Part shown: positions 17,862 to 27,541 of the stretch, piece by piece | Layout of the letters: the number at the start of each line of letters is the position of its first letter | How positions within the stretch are numbered: the stretch's first letter is position 1 | From: Pseudomonas asuensis | GTDB taxonomy: Bacteria; Pseudomonadota; Gammaproteobacteria; Pseudomonadales; Pseudomonadaceae | Direction of reading: 5' to 3' | Length of the DNA stretch: 64,000 nucleotides | NCBI RefSeq assembly: GCF_014646755.1 | Contig: NZ_BMNW01000005.1 | Span: 62,001-126,000 of the forward strand | Notes under the pieces: model-generated | Databases searched by the model: none | What the model was told of the DNA's origin: nothing | What the model saw: only the letters and a program-made list of their open reading frames with translations | Translations under genes and position numbers: made by a program

Positions 17862-19826
17862 ATGTCCTTCACTTCCCTCGGGCTCTCCGAGGCCCTATCC
17901 CGCGCAGTAAATGACGCGGGTTATGTCAATCCGACTCCCGTTCAACAACGGGCCATTCCCGCTGTACTGCAAGGCCGTGACCTGATGGTTGCTGCCCAGA
18001 CCGGTACCGGCAAGACAGGTGGATTTGCTCTGCCTGTTCTTGAGCGGCTCTTTCCGAACGGACAACCCGATGGCAAGAAAGCCGGCCCACGCCAGGCTCG
18101 TGTACTGGTGTTGACCCCTACACGAGAATTGGCTGCCCAGGTGCACGATAGCTTCAAGATCTATGCACGCGATCTTTCCATGCGTAGCACCTGCATTTTT
18201 GGCGGTGTTGGCATGAAACCTCAGGTTACTGCGCTATCCAAAGGACTTGATGTCCTGGTTGCCTGCCCTGGTCGCCTTCTAGACCTTGCCGGTCAGAATA
18301 CTGTCGATCTGTCAGCCGTTGAAATTCTTGTGCTAGACGAAGCCGACCGCATGCTCGACATGGGTTTCATCCATGACGTCAAGAAAGTCCTTGCCCTGCT
18401 TCCAAAGCAGCGGCAGAACCTGCTGTTCTCGGCAACGTTCTCCAAGGACATTACTGACCTGGCCGACAAGCTTCTGCGTAACCCCGAGCGTATCGAGGTT
18501 ACACCGCCGAACACGACGGTCGAGCGTATCGAGCAGCGCGTGTTCCGTATTGCAGCCACTCAAAAACGTGCGCTGCTGGCCCATTTGATTACCGTTGGTT
18601 CCTGGGAACAGGTACTGGTTTTCACGCGGACCAAGCACGGAGCTAATCGCCTGGCTGAATACCTGAACAAGAATGGCTTACCAGCCGCTCCGATTCATGG
18701 CAACAAGAGCCAGAACGCTCGTACCAAAGCGCTGGCTGACTTCAAGGACAACGGCATTCGTGTACTTGTGGCAACTGATATTGCTGCCCGCGGCCTCGAT
18801 ATCGACCAGCTTCCCCATGTGGTCAACTTCGAGTTGCCGAACGTGGAAGAAGATTATGTACACCGCATCGGTCGTACAGGCCGCGCCGGCCGTAGCGGCG
18901 AAGCCATTTCCCTGGTATCCCCCGATGAAGAGAAACTGCTGCGCGCTATCGAGCGCTTGACCAAGCAGAATATCCTTGAGGGTGACATGCTAGGTTTTGA
19001 TCCAGCCAGTGCGCCGGTGGAGAAAGTTGAATCTCGGGAGCCGCAAGAGCCTCGCCGTCAGGCACGCCCGCCGCGCGCACCGCGTAAGCAACAGCCTGCC
19101 AGAACAGCGGGAGGCGAATCCCCAGTTGAAAGCGCAGCACCGCAGCAGGAGGAACGTCAGCCACGCCGCGGTCGCCACCAGAGTCAAACGCAAGGTCAAG
19201 ATCAAGGTCAGGCTCGCGGAGGCAGAAACAAGCCACGCCAAGAGCGTGGCGGCGAACGGGAGCGTGGTAGCGAACGTCAGCCGCAACAAGCGACTCAACG
19301 TCCTCAAAGCCGCGACCCGGAAGTCTTCCTGGATGACGATTTTGACAACTTTGGTAACCGGGTCGATTACGTCAGCCCTTATCAGGGCAAGAATCGTCGT
19401 AACGGCAACGGTAACGGTCCGCGCCGGCCAGGCCAGGGGCAAACACCCCGAACCCACACTCAAGGCACAACGGCTCCAGGCGTTACGGCTCAGGCACGTC
19501 CGCCCCGTCCAAGACAAGGGCCTGCGAGTGACAGCAGCATGCCTGCAGCGGATAGCCGTGGACCGCAAAACAAACGTCGCAATAAACCGGCAGGACAGCG
19601 CCCTCGTCAGGAGAACCGCCCGTACCAGCCGCGTGAGCCTCGCGAACCGCGTCCAGCCACGGCAGAAGAGCGCTCGTCTCACAAGCCACAGCCGCGCATT
19701 CTGCACAAGCCTTCCCGTGCAGATCGTGCACTAACACCTGAACAACTGGACTCGCTACAGGTTCGACCAAAAAGCGAAAAGCCAGCCTTGTTGACACGTA
19801 ACCGCTCGGCTGACGCCGACGCTTAA
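17862..19826 (+). CDS. rhlE: DEAD-box ATP-dependent RNA helicase RhlE
   Basis: A 654-residue protein from ATG 17862 ([12 protein letters not shown]), the RhlE family start; a longer in-frame extension is rejected. Helicase core, residues ~1-385: Q motif with [13 protein letters not shown], motif [15 protein letters not shown], motif II DEAD, SAT, then ARGLDID and [11 protein letters not shown]. The remaining ~270 residues are a basic, low-complexity tail rich in Arg, Gln, Gly and Pro (RGG-like patches) that probably binds RNA. RhlE-type helicases help ribosome assembly and RNA turnover, notably in the cold. It is followed by two terminator hairpins and is convergent with the efflux operon, as in P. 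aeruginosa. Confidence 0.95.
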   Translation: MSFTSLGLSEALSRAVNDAGYVNPTPVQQRAIPAVLQGRDLMVAAQTGTGKTGGFALPVLERLFPNGQPDGKKAGPRQARVLVLTPTRELAAQVHDSFKIYARDLSMRSTCIFGGVGMKPQVTALSKGLDVLVACPGRLLDLAGQNTVDLSAVEILVLDEADRMLDMGFIHDVKKVLALLPKQRQNLLFSATFSKDITDLADKLLRNPERIEVTPPNTTVERIEQRVFRIAATQKRALLAHLITVGSWEQVLVFTRTKHGANRLAEYLNKNGLPAAPIHGNKSQNARTKALADFKDNGIRVLVATDIAARGLDIDQLPHVVNFELPNVEEDYVHRIGRTGRAGRSGEAISLVSPDEEKLLRAIERLTKQNILEGDMLGFDPASAPVEKVESREPQEPRRQARPPRAPRKQQPARTAGGESPVESAAPQQEERQPRRGRHQSQTQGQDQGQARGGRNKPRQERGGERERGSERQPQQATQRPQSRDPEVFLDDDFDNFGNRVDYVSPYQGKNRRNGNGNGPRRPGQGQTPRTHTQGTTAPGVTAQARPPRPRQGPASDSSMPAADSRGPQNKRRNKPAGQRPRQENRPYQPREPREPRPATAEERSSHKPQPRILHKPSRADRALTPEQLDSLQVRPKSEKPALLTRNRSADADA

Positions 19827-19832
19827 CGTGCG

Positions 19833-19898
19833 TTCCATCCGGCATAGCCCGGATGGAAGCAGGCATAAAAAAAGCCGACTCAATTGAGTCGGCTTTTT
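19833..19898. terminator. Tandem hairpins, bidirectional terminator rhlE / efflux operon
   Basis: First hairpin: TTCCATCCGG (19833-19842) with CCGGATGGAA (19849-19858). Second: GCCGACTC (19874-19881), loop AATT and GAGTCGGC (19886-19893), flanked by A7 on one side and T5 on the other, so it can stop both rhlE and the convergent oprM-like gene. Confidence 0.92.
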
Positions 19899-19915
19899 CA
19901 TGCTCCTGATTAACG

Positions 19916-21442
19916 CTAACGCTTAGGCGTTTGTGTCGGAGTCGCGCTGACGTTGTTATCCGTCGTACGTTCCAGCCACCCACCACCCAGTGCTTTATAC
20001 AGGGTCACGCTACTGCTGAGCTGATTGAGACGGTCCGCCAGGAGCTGTTCCTGAGCGGAATATAACGAGCGCTGCGCATCCAACACGGTCAGGTAGTTAT
20101 CAATTCCCTGACGATAGCGCTTTTCAGCCAAGTCATAGTATTCCTGACTTGCCTTCACCAGATCCCGCTGGGCCTGGAGCTGGTCATCGTAGGTTCCTTG
20201 AGCCGCAAGAGAGTCAGACACCTCCTGGAAGGCTGTCTGTATCGCTTTCTCATAAGCAGCGATGTTGATGTCCTTCTGGATCTTGGCCGCATCCAGGCTT
20301 GCTTTCAGACTGCCTGCGGTAAAGATCGGGATATTGATGCTGGGCGCAAACGTCCAGTATCCCGAATGGGCATCAAACAAGCCGGAAAGCTCTCGACTGC
20401 CTGTTCCGCCTTGGGCCGTCAGGCTGATGCTGGGAAAGAAAGCGGCACGGGCTGCACCGATATTGGCATTGGCTGCCTTGAGGTTAAGCTCGGCCTGTAG
20501 CACATCCGGGCGGCGTTGCAACAGCTGTGAGGGCAAGCCGGCTGGCAGCTTGGCCAGCAGGTTATTGTCATCAAGGCTCTTACCGGTAGGCAGATCAGCT
20601 GGCAAAGGAGCGCCTAGCAGCAGACCTAATGCGTTACGGTCCTGTGCCTCCTGACGGGTGTACTGCGCAAGGCTCGCACGAGCGCCTTCCAGCGCGGTGC
20701 GAGACTGACGCAGATCCAGACCACTACCAACCCCGTTATCCAGCAGACGCTTGGTCAGATCAAAGGAGCGCTGATAAGCATCCAGCGTGTCGCGGGTAAG
20801 CTGGAGCAGCTTCTGATCGGTTTTCCAGGTGAAGTAGGCATTGGCCACTTCGGAAATCAAACTGATCTGCGTGCTGCGACGAGCCTCGACAGTTGCAAAA
20901 TAACTCTGCAGAGCCTGCTCATTCAAGCTGCGCAACCGACCGAAGAGGTCTAGCTCATAGGCTGACATACCGAGGGTTACCGTGTACTGGCTATTGATCG
21001 AGCCACTACTTGAACCACCCGCTCCGGCTGCACCGGTGCTTTGCAACAGTTCTTGAATGGCTGCAGCCGAACTCATGTCCGCCGGTGTGCGCGTCCGTGA
21101 GCCATTGGCATTGACGCCAATGGTTGGGAACAGCTCTGCACGCTGGATACGGTACTGCGCCTGATACAGGCGAACATTCAGAGCTGCCTGGCGCAGGTCA
21201 CGGTTGTTATCCAGAGCCACCTGAATCAAACGCTGCAACTGCGGATCGCTATAGAACTCACGCCAGCCGATATCGGCCGTAAACTCGGTGCCACTGCTGG
21301 TCGGATTATCCTTGTACGCATCGCCTTGCGGCCAGGCATTTTCAACGGGCGACGCCGGTCGCTCGTAATCGGGAATCAAGGTACAGCCTGAAAGCAGTAC
21401 TGCACCTATTGCAATGGATAAAAGAGACTTCTTCATACTCAA
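19916..21442 (-). CDS. oprM: Outer-membrane efflux channel lipoprotein (OprM/TtgC type)
   Basis: A 508-residue outer-membrane factor of the OprM/NodT family: signal peptide with lipobox LLSGC (Cys20), then the TolC-like repeated region. Marks include [84 protein letters not shown] and [22 protein letters not shown]. As a trimer it would form the exit duct of the tripartite pump. Its ATG overlaps the stop of the RND gene by 4 nt (21439-21442), so translation is coupled. The symbol follows the conserved P. aeruginosa gene order; TtgC is the P. putida equivalent. Confidence 0.93.
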   Translation of the reverse strand: MSMKKSLLSIAIGAVLLSGCTLIPDYERPASPVENAWPQGDAYKDNPTSSGTEFTADIGWREFYSDPQLQRLIQVALDNNRDLRQAALNVRLYQAQYRIQRAELFPTIGVNANGSRTRTPADMSSAAAIQELLQSTGAAGAGGSSSGSINSQYTVTLGMSAYELDLFGRLRSLNEQALQSYFATVEARRSTQISLISEVANAYFTWKTDQKLLQLTRDTLDAYQRSFDLTKRLLDNGVGSGLDLRQSRTALEGARASLAQYTRQEAQDRNALGLLLGAPLPADLPTGKSLDDNNLLAKLPAGLPSQLLQRRPDVLQAELNLKAANANIGAARAAFFPSISLTAQGGTGSRELSGLFDAHSGYWTFAPSINIPIFTAGSLKASLDAAKIQKDINIAAYEKAIQTAFQEVSDSLAAQGTYDDQLQAQRDLVKASQEYYDLAEKRYRQGIDNYLTVLDAQRSLYSAQEQLLADRLNQLSSSVTLYKALGGGWLERTTDNNVSATPTQTPKR

Positions 21443-24400
21443 TGTCTTCCCTCGGCGCCTGATTCCTGCTCACGCGAGGCCTTGTCTTTGAACAGACTGC
21501 TAACCACGACGTAGAACATCGGAATCCAGAAGATCGCCAAAACGGTTGCGGTCACCATCCCGCCAATTACACCCGTACCTACCGCGTGCTGGCTACCGGA
21601 GCTGGCACCATTGGAAATGGCCAGCGGAATCACACCCAGGATAAAGGCCATGGAGGTCATGATGATCGGACGCAGACGCATCCGGGCAGCTTCTACGGCA
21701 GCATCAACGATATTCTTGCCGCCCTCATGCAGCTCCTTGGCAAACTCAACGATCAGAATCGCGTTCTTGGCCGACAGACCGATGGTGGTCAACAGACCCA
21801 CCTGGAAGAATACGTCGTTCGCCAGCCCCCGGAAGTAAGTTGCCAGAAGCGCACCGATTATCCCGAGCGGTACTACGAGAATAACTGCGATCGGAATCGA
21901 CCAGCTCTCATACAGCGCTGCCAGACAAAGGAAGACTACAACCAGGGACAGGGCATACAGCGCAGGCGCCTGCGATCCTGAGAGTCGCTCTTCATATGAC
22001 ATGCCGGTCCAAGCGATACCAAAGCCCTGAGGCAGCTCCTTGGCCATATTCTCGATCTCATCCATGGCATTACCGGTACTGTTACCCGGCGCCGGTGCAC
22101 CCTGGATCTCGACAGACGAGACACCGTTATAGCGCTCAAGCTTGGGCGAGCCGTAGACCCACTCACCGTGAGCAAAGGCTGACATGGGCACCATTTCGCC
22201 GCTACCGTTACGTACATACCACTTACCCAGATCTTCCGGATTCATCCGGGAGTTGGCCTCGCCCTGTATATACACACGCTTGACTCGGCCACGGTCGATA
22301 AAGTCATTGACGTAGCTGGATGCCCAGGCAATCGACAAGGTCTGATTGATATCAGTTTGAGACACACCCAGTGCCCGTGCTTTTTCATCGTCGATGATCA
22401 GCTTGTACTGTGCTTCATCATTCAAACCATTCGGACGCGTCTGGGTCAGCTTTGGATTCTGCGCCGCCATACCCAAGAGTTGGTTACGCGCCTCCATCAG
22501 CTTCTCGTGGCCTAGGCCTGAGTTGTCCTGAAGGTAGAAGTCGAAACCAGTGGCATTACCCAGCTCTAGTACCGCTGGCGGAACGATAGCAAAGATCATC
22601 GCGTCCTTGATCTGCGACAGATATCCCATCGCACGGCCGGCTACCGCGCTGGCACGATCATTGGCGTCGGGACGATCTTCCCACGGCTTAAGCTGAACGA
22701 ACGCAAGGCCCGAGCTCTGACCTCGGCCAGCAAAGCTGAAACCGTTTACCGTAAACATGGAGCTGACCGCCGAGGCGTCATTCTTCATCATCATTTCACG
22801 CATCTGATCCAGTGCAGCCTGGGTCCGAGCGGCTGAAGAACCTGTTGGTGTCGTTACCTGCACAAAGATGACACCCTGGTCTTCCTCAGGCAGGAAGGAT
22901 GAAGCAATGCGGGTAAACATGAACGCCATACCAGCCAGGATAACGACGTAAACCAGCAGGAACGGCACCTTATGGCGAATAACCGCAGCAACACTACGCT
23001 CGTAACGATTAACGCCACTATCGAATTTGCGGTTGAACCAGCCAAAGAAACCGCGTTTCTCGTGATGGTTCTTGTCGATCGGCTTAAGGATCGTCGCGCA
23101 TAGGGCCGGTGTCAGGATCAATGCTACCAGTACCGACAGGGCCATGGCCGAGACAATAGTGATCGAGAACTGTCTGTAGATCACCCCTGTCGAGCCGCCA
23201 AAGAAGGCCATCGGCACAAATACGGCAGAGAGAACCAGGGCGATACCGACCAGCGCACCCTGGATCTGATCCATGGATTTGCGGGTTGCTTCCTTGGGAC
23301 TAAGCCCCTCCTCAGCCATTACCCGCTCGACGTTTTCCACCACAACGATGGCATCGTCCACCAGCAGGCCAATCGCCAACACCATCCCGAACATGGTCAG
23401 GATGTTGATGGTAAAGCCCGACGCGAACAGGATACCGAACGTACCCAGCAGGACGACCGGAACCGCAATGGTAGGAATCAAGGTAGCCCGGAAGTTCTGC
23501 AGGAACAGGTACATCACGAGGAATACGAGCAGAATCGCCTCGCCCAGCGTCTTGACTACCTCATGAATCGAGGCAGTTACAACAGGCGTGGTGTCATACG
23601 GGTACACCACCTCCATGCCTTCGGGCATGAAGGGTTTGAGTTGCTCGATGGTCGCACGAACGGCCTTGGACGTGTCCAGAAGGTTGGCACCGGTGGCCAG
23701 ACGCAGCGCCATACCCGACGCTGGCTTACCGTTAAACTGCGCGTCAATCGAATAACTCTCTCCGCCTAGCTCAATACGTGCGACATCTCGCAGGCGCACT
23801 TGGGAGCCATCAGGATTGACCTTGAGGAAGATATCCCCGAACTGCTCCGGTGTTTCCAGACGGGTACGCCCGATAATAGTAGCGGTGAGCTGCTGGTGCT
23901 CAACGGCAGGCAAACCACCCAGCGAACCGGAGGCCAGCTGAACGTTCTGGCTCTGGATAGCACTGGAAACATCACTGGGAATGAGCTGATATTTAGTCAG
24001 TTTGGCCGGATCCAGCCAGATACGCATGGCGTATTGCGAGCCGAAGACCTGGAAGTCGCCTACACCTGGGGTCCGCGCGATCGGGTCGCGCATATTGGAG
24101 ACGATGTAGTTAGACAGGTCTTCACGGGTCAGGGAGTCATTGTTTGACACCAAGCCCACCACCAGCATGAAGTTACGCTGGTACTTGGCAACCCGAAGAC
24201 CCTGCTGCTGTACTTCCTGCGGCAGGAGTGGCGTTGCCAGCTGCAGCTTGTTCTGTACCTGTACCTGCGCAATGTCGGGATCAGTGCCCTGATTGAAGGT
24301 CACGATAATGCTCATGCTACCGTCAGAGTTGGACTCTGACGACATGTAGCGCAGATTATCGATCCCGTTCATCTGCTGCTCGATGACCTGGACGACCGTA

Positions 24401-24576
24401 TCCTGAACGGTCTGTGCCGACGCGCCTGGATAGCTCACCTGGATCGAAACAGCCGGTGCCGCAATGTTGGGGTACTGGTTGATCGGTAGGTTAAGAATGG
24501 CGAGACCGCCCGCCAGCATGATCACCAGGGCAAGTACCCAGGCAAAAATGGGGCGGTCAATAAAGAATCTTGACAT
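21439..24576 (-). CDS. mexB: RND multidrug efflux transporter (MexB/TtgB type)
   Basis: A 1045-residue inner-membrane proton-driven pump of the HAE-1 family. It opens [20 protein letters not shown]. It has 12 transmembrane segments and two large periplasmic loops. Proton-relay residues are visible: the Asp pair in [13 protein letters not shown] in TM4 and Lys in [11 protein letters not shown] in TM10. The TM5-6 region [33 protein letters not shown] is intact. Length and motifs match MexB/AcrB, with no truncation. It exports diverse lipophilic drugs, solvents and detergents. It is the middle gene of the operon, 14 nt after the adaptor gene. Confidence 0.95.
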   Translation of the reverse strand: MSRFFIDRPIFAWVLALVIMLAGGLAILNLPINQYPNIAAPAVSIQVSYPGASAQTVQDTVVQVIEQQMNGIDNLRYMSSESNSDGSMSIIVTFNQGTDPDIAQVQVQNKLQLATPLLPQEVQQQGLRVAKYQRNFMLVVGLVSNNDSLTREDLSNYIVSNMRDPIARTPGVGDFQVFGSQYAMRIWLDPAKLTKYQLIPSDVSSAIQSQNVQLASGSLGGLPAVEHQQLTATIIGRTRLETPEQFGDIFLKVNPDGSQVRLRDVARIELGGESYSIDAQFNGKPASGMALRLATGANLLDTSKAVRATIEQLKPFMPEGMEVVYPYDTTPVVTASIHEVVKTLGEAILLVFLVMYLFLQNFRATLIPTIAVPVVLLGTFGILFASGFTINILTMFGMVLAIGLLVDDAIVVVENVERVMAEEGLSPKEATRKSMDQIQGALVGIALVLSAVFVPMAFFGGSTGVIYRQFSITIVSAMALSVLVALILTPALCATILKPIDKNHHEKRGFFGWFNRKFDSGVNRYERSVAAVIRHKVPFLLVYVVILAGMAFMFTRIASSFLPEEDQGVIFVQVTTPTGSSAARTQAALDQMREMMMKNDASAVSSMFTVNGFSFAGRGQSSGLAFVQLKPWEDRPDANDRASAVAGRAMGYLSQIKDAMIFAIVPPAVLELGNATGFDFYLQDNSGLGHEKLMEARNQLLGMAAQNPKLTQTRPNGLNDEAQYKLIIDDEKARALGVSQTDINQTLSIAWASSYVNDFIDRGRVKRVYIQGEANSRMNPEDLGKWYVRNGSGEMVPMSAFAHGEWVYGSPKLERYNGVSSVEIQGAPAPGNSTGNAMDEIENMAKELPQGFGIAWTGMSYEERLSGSQAPALYALSLVVVFLCLAALYESWSIPIAVILVVPLGIIGALLATYFRGLANDVFFQVGLLTTIGLSAKNAILIVEFAKELHEGGKNIVDAAVEAARMRLRPIIMTSMAFILGVIPLAISNGASSGSQHAVGTGVIGGMVTATVLAIFWIPMFYVVVSSLFKDKASREQESGAEGRH

Positions 24577-24590
24577 CGACAGCGGCTCCC

Positions 24591-25805
24591 TTATTGCTGC
24601 TTATCGGCATTGCCCTGCTGTGCAGGTTGTGCCGAGTCGCCGGGCATGGCTACGTTGGTAGCCGGCTTGGTCGTAACCGAAGCGCCGGGTCGAATACGCT
24701 GCAGGTTTTCAGTAATCAATTGGTCGCCTGCCTTCAAACCGTTAGAAATCAGCCAGTTGGTGCCAATGGTGCGCTCGGTCTTCACAATACGCTGCTCGAC
24801 TTTGTTGTCTGGCGTCACGACCATAGCAATGGCGTTACCCTTGAGGTCACGGGAAATACCCTGCTGAGGCGCCAGAATGGCCGTTTGACGGACCCCTTCC
24901 TGCAGTTGTGCACGCACGAACATGCCTGGCAGCAGCAAACGATCAGGGTTGGGGAATTCAGCGCGAATGGTAACCGAGCCTGTCCCCTGATCTACGGAAA
25001 CTTCCGAGAATTGCAGCTTGCCTGGATGCTTGTATTCAGAGCCATCCTCCAGCATCAGCTTGACTTGGGCAGCGTCTTCACCCACACGCTTGATCAGACC
25101 ACTGTCCAGCTCACGACGCAGGCGCAGCATATCGGTGCTGGACTGAGTCACATCCACATAAATAGGATCGAGCTGGTTGATTGTTGCTAACGCCGTGGTC
25201 TGGTCAGCGGTAACCAATGCGCCTTCCGTTACCAGCGAACGGCTGATCTGACCTGAAATCGGGGCAGTTACCTTGGTGTACGCCAAGTTGATTTCAGCAG
25301 TACGCAGGTCAGCCCTGGCTGTTTCTACCTGGGCCTCGTTCTGTTTGAGAGTAGATTGGGCATCGTCCGCTTCCTGGCGGCTGATCGCTTCGTCCTTTAC
25401 CAGGGCCGCATAGCGCTGGGCCTTGAGTCGGTTGGATGCCATGCTCGCCTGCGCCTGGGCCAGCGTAGCCTTGGCTGCATTCAAGTTAGCCTGATACGTA
25501 CGGGGATCGATCTGATAAAGCTGCTGACCAGCCTTAACCTCAGACCCTTCTTTGAAGAAACGCTTCTGGAGAATGCCGCCGACCTGTGGTCTGACTTCCG
25601 CTACACGGAATGCCGAGGTTCGGCCAGGCAATTCGGTAGTCAGGGTAACAGGCTGCTCCTTGAGCGTAACCACACCTACTTCAACCGCTTGTGGCTGTTG
25701 CTGCTGAGCCTGCTGCGCCTGATCCTGCTTATCGCATCCATTGAGCGTCAGCGTCGCCAGCAGTAAAACCGGGACAAAATAAGCATGCGCCGACTTGATG
25801 TGCAT
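24591..25805 (-). CDS. mexA: Periplasmic adaptor lipoprotein of RND pump (MexA/TtgA type)
   Basis: A 404-residue membrane-fusion protein. ATG 25805 is preceded by AAGGA (7-nt gap); a TTG at 25823 is discarded. The signal peptide ends in lipobox LNGC (Cys24). A Gln-rich linker follows, then the lipoyl half [34 protein letters not shown], an alpha-hairpin (~95-165), the second lipoyl half ([15 protein letters not shown]), a beta-barrel and the membrane-proximal domain. The C-terminus is a low-complexity Ala/Gln tail. It bridges the transporter and the outer-membrane channel. First gene of the operon, it lies directly behind the TtgR-like operator. Confidence 0.93.
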   Translation of the reverse strand: MHIKSAHAYFVPVLLLATLTLNGCDKQDQAQQAQQQQPQAVEVGVVTLKEQPVTLTTELPGRTSAFRVAEVRPQVGGILQKRFFKEGSEVKAGQQLYQIDPRTYQANLNAAKATLAQAQASMASNRLKAQRYAALVKDEAISRQEADDAQSTLKQNEAQVETARADLRTAEINLAYTKVTAPISGQISRSLVTEGALVTADQTTALATINQLDPIYVDVTQSSTDMLRLRRELDSGLIKRVGEDAAQVKLMLEDGSEYKHPGKLQFSEVSVDQGTGSVTIRAEFPNPDRLLLPGMFVRAQLQEGVRQTAILAPQQGISRDLKGNAIAMVVTPDNKVEQRIVKTERTIGTNWLISNGLKAGDQLITENLQRIRPGASVTTKPATNVAMPGDSAQPAQQGNADKQQ

Positions 25806-25857
25806 ATCGGAGTCCTTGAACAAAACCTTTGAATAGGGGGCTAGGCAACGCGACGCT

Positions 25858-25869
25858 ATGCGATCGCAT
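25858..25869. repeat. 12-bp perfect palindrome in the mexA leader
   Basis: ATGCGATCGCAT reads the same on both strands. It lies between the operator and the mexA start. It may be chance or a binding site. Confidence 0.4.
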
Positions 25870-25897
25870 CATTCTTGGCAGATTCTTGTGATTACCC

Positions 25898-25928
25898 AAT
25901 ATACTTACGTACATGGTTGTTTGTAAAC
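25898..25928 (-). promoter_or_regulatory. TtgR-like operator of the efflux operon
   Basis: Read on the minus strand the site is TTTACAAACAACCATGTACG followed by TAAGTATATT. From memory this differs at only two positions from the P. putida ttgABC operator core TTTACAAACAACCATGAATG-TAAGTATATT. TTAC and GTAA arms give it partial dyad symmetry. It lies about 95 bp upstream of the adaptor start, where the operon promoter should be. TtgR is a drug-responsive TetR repressor. No ttgR or mexR gene lies beside it here. Confidence 0.78.
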
Positions 25929-25954
25929 AGGAACACGTCGACTACAGGACTTAT

Positions 25955-25979
25955 CCAAGTGATTGAAACAATCACTTGG
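25955..25979. repeat. 25-bp perfect inverted repeat, operator-like
   Basis: CCAAGTGATTG (25955-25965), spacer AAA, CAATCACTTGG (25969-25979). The compact 11+3+11 layout looks like a dimeric repressor site rather than a terminator, because no T-tract follows on either strand. I cannot assign a binding protein. Confidence 0.6.
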
Positions 25980-26036
25980 CATCTTGCTCCTGAACTTTAA
26001 GCAGACCCGCATTCAATGTGATGTGTTTCATGGCTA

Positions 26037-26075
26037 ATAGGCTAAATCACAGTTGAACCTGAATATTTAGCCTAT
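26037..26075. repeat. 11-bp perfect inverted repeat with 17-bp spacer
   Basis: ATAGGCTAAAT (26037-26047) and ATTTAGCCTAT (26065-26075). Together with the repeat 60 bp away it makes this gap unusually rich in dyad symmetry. A third, imperfect copy (TGGCTAAT) overlaps the left arm. Confidence 0.5.
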
Positions 26076-26133
26076 ACAGTGTGCAAAAGTTGTGAAGATT
26101 TAAGGGCCATCATCACTTTTGCCATACTAGGCC

Positions 26134-26169
26134 CATAAAAAAAGCGCAGCCCTTGTAGAGCTGCGCTTT
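26134..26169 (-). terminator. Terminator of the YceI gene
   Basis: AAAGCGCAGC (26141-26150), a 9-nt loop and GCTGCGCTTT (26160-26169). On the minus strand the stem is followed by a T7 run. It lies 18 nt after the YceI stop. Confidence 0.9.
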
Positions 26170-26186
26170 ATGTATCGAAATATTAT

Positions 26187-26768
26187 TTACTGACGCACAC
26201 CTTCCAGCGACAGTGTCAGTTCAACTTCCTGGGAAGCTGGGCCTAGGTCACGCTGGATGTTGAAATCCTTGAGTTTCAGCTTGGTCGAACCCTCAAAGCC
26301 GGCACGGTAGCCGCCCCATGGATCGTCACCCTGCCCCATCACCTTGGCCTTGATCACTACAGGCTTGGTTACGCCGTTAAGTGTCAAATTACCTTCGATA
26401 TCAGCAGCGTTGTCACCGGTTGGCGTTACCTTCGTCGACTCGAAGGTTGCCGTCGGATGAGCCGATGCATTCAGAAAGTCTGCACTACGCAGGTGCTTGT
26501 CGCGCTCGGCATGATTAGTATCAACGCTATCGGTCTTGATCGTGACGCTCACCTTATCTGCGGCAGGATTCTTTTCGTCATAGATGAAATTGCCGTCAAA
26601 ATCCTTGAACGTCCCGTAGAGCCAGCTGTAGCCCAAGTGCTGAATACGGAACTGGATAAAGGCATGCTGCCCTTCCTTATCGATCTTGTAGTCAGCAGCC
26701 ATAGCATGGCCGGCCGTCAACAATGCGGTTCCCAGTGCCAGAGCAGCAAAGCTTTTCTTCAACATCAT
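26187..26768 (-). CDS. YceI-family periplasmic protein (PasP-like)
   Basis: A 193-residue protein with a Sec signal peptide cut near AMA (~24). The mature part is a YceI lipocalin-like beta-barrel: [33 protein letters not shown], then [27 protein letters not shown] and VTKPV. Family members bind polyisoprenoid or amphiphilic lipids in the periplasm. The P. aeruginosa gene in this position, PA0423, is called pasP and was reported as a small secreted protease; nothing here shows a protease motif. GGGAG precedes the ATG. The cytochrome b561 gene lies 27 nt upstream on the same strand, a pairing common for YceI. Confidence 0.9.
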   Translation of the reverse strand: MMLKKSFAALALGTALLTAGHAMAADYKIDKEGQHAFIQFRIQHLGYSWLYGTFKDFDGNFIYDEKNPAADKVSVTIKTDSVDTNHAERDKHLRSADFLNASAHPTATFESTKVTPTGDNAADIEGNLTLNGVTKPVVIKAKVMGQGDDPWGGYRAGFEGSTKLKLKDFNIQRDLGPASQEVELTLSLEGVRQ

Positions 26769-26795
26769 GGTATCTCCCTTCTGAAATAGGTCACG

Positions 26796-27344
26796 TTATG
26801 CCCGGCGTCGGCCAAACATACGCAACAACGTGGCATCGTGATCGATAAAGTGGTGCTTGAGCGCAGCGAGCACATGTAGTCCACTCAAAATAATCAGTGT
26901 CCAGGCCAGCCAGAGATGGATCGCGCCGGCCCAGTCGGCCTGATCGCGTAATCCACTGACGGTCGCCGGCACACTGAACCAGCCAAATACATTGATCGGC
27001 TGACCTTCAGCCGTCGAGATAAAATAGCCTGCAACCATGACACTCAGCATGAGCGCATAAAGCGTCAGATGGCCAAACTTGGCAGCCAGCTGAGTAAACT
27101 GACTCCCTGTAACCGCAGGCGGGCGACTAACGAAGCGCCAGACGATGCGCATGACCAGTGCGATCAACAGCAGGATACCAATGCCTTTATGAATCTCTGG
27201 GGCGCGGTGATACCAAGGACTGTAATAGTCCAACTCACGCATCCACAACCCAAGCCAGAACAAAGCAACAATTGCAATGGCCATCGCCCAGTGCAGGGTT
27301 ACACTAACCAGCCCATAGCAATGCGGATCGTTACGCCAATTCAT
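26796..27344 (-). CDS. Cytochrome b561
   Basis: A 182-residue inner-membrane di-haem protein with four transmembrane segments. Its start MNWRNDPHCYGLVSVTLHWAMAIAIV carries the first axial His. Further His residues occur in HRAPEIHKGIG, LAAKFGHLTLY, AGAIHLWLAW and LSGLHVLAALKHHFIDHD. AAGGAG precedes two adjacent ATGs at 27347 and 27344; I use the second for its better spacing. It probably passes electrons between quinol or superoxide and a periplasmic partner. It is in an operon with the YceI gene. Confidence 0.9.
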   Translation of the reverse strand: MNWRNDPHCYGLVSVTLHWAMAIAIVALFWLGLWMRELDYYSPWYHRAPEIHKGIGILLLIALVMRIVWRFVSRPPAVTGSQFTQLAAKFGHLTLYALMLSVMVAGYFISTAEGQPINVFGWFSVPATVSGLRDQADWAGAIHLWLAWTLIILSGLHVLAALKHHFIDHDATLLRMFGRRRA

Positions 27345-27499
27345 CATGAATCTCCTTGTCCATGCAGATAGCAAGCCTAGCGGTAAACGTATCGAAATGA
27401 AGCGGAAAAACTTGCTTTAATCGATCGTTTTATTAGATGTAACGAGTCGTTAGGTCTGGTGTGAAGGAGAATATAGACGCTAGAGGGGATAACGCTAGA

Positions 27500-27526
27500 A
27501 AACCGCCTGGTAAGACACCAGGCGGT
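27500..27526 (-). terminator. Terminator of the amine oxidase gene
   Basis: ACCGCCTGGT (27502-27511), loop AAGAC, ACCAGGCGGT (27517-27526). It is a perfect 10-bp stem followed on the minus strand by TTTTC, 16 nt after the stop codon. Confidence 0.85.
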
Positions 27527-27541
27527 GAAACATGCTGTAAA

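Larger units (their letters stand above)
25930..26140. other. Intergenic region in the position of mexR, no gene
   Basis: In P. aeruginosa mexR lies between mexA and the YceI gene. In this window all six frames across this stretch are broken by stops, and none resembles MexR, TtgR or NalC. Together with the operator and the adaptor leader the whole gap is about 380 bp. It is AT-rich and holds two perfect inverted repeats, listed separately. Confidence 0.6.

Noticed and set aside
18990-19734. Long overlapping frames on both strands across the rhlE tail
   Set aside because: They arise from the low-complexity Arg/Gln/Gly codons of the helicase tail. The rhlE frame continues unbroken from the DEAD core.
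25858-25869. GCGATCGC octamer as a repeat-family (HIP1-like) element
   Set aside because: I noticed only this prominent copy; a genome-wide repeat cannot be claimed from one site. Kept only as a local palindrome.
25930-26140. Degraded mexR or ttgR gene
   Set aside because: All six frames were read by eye and no MexR or TetR fragments could be recognised, so the gene is absent rather than visibly decayed.
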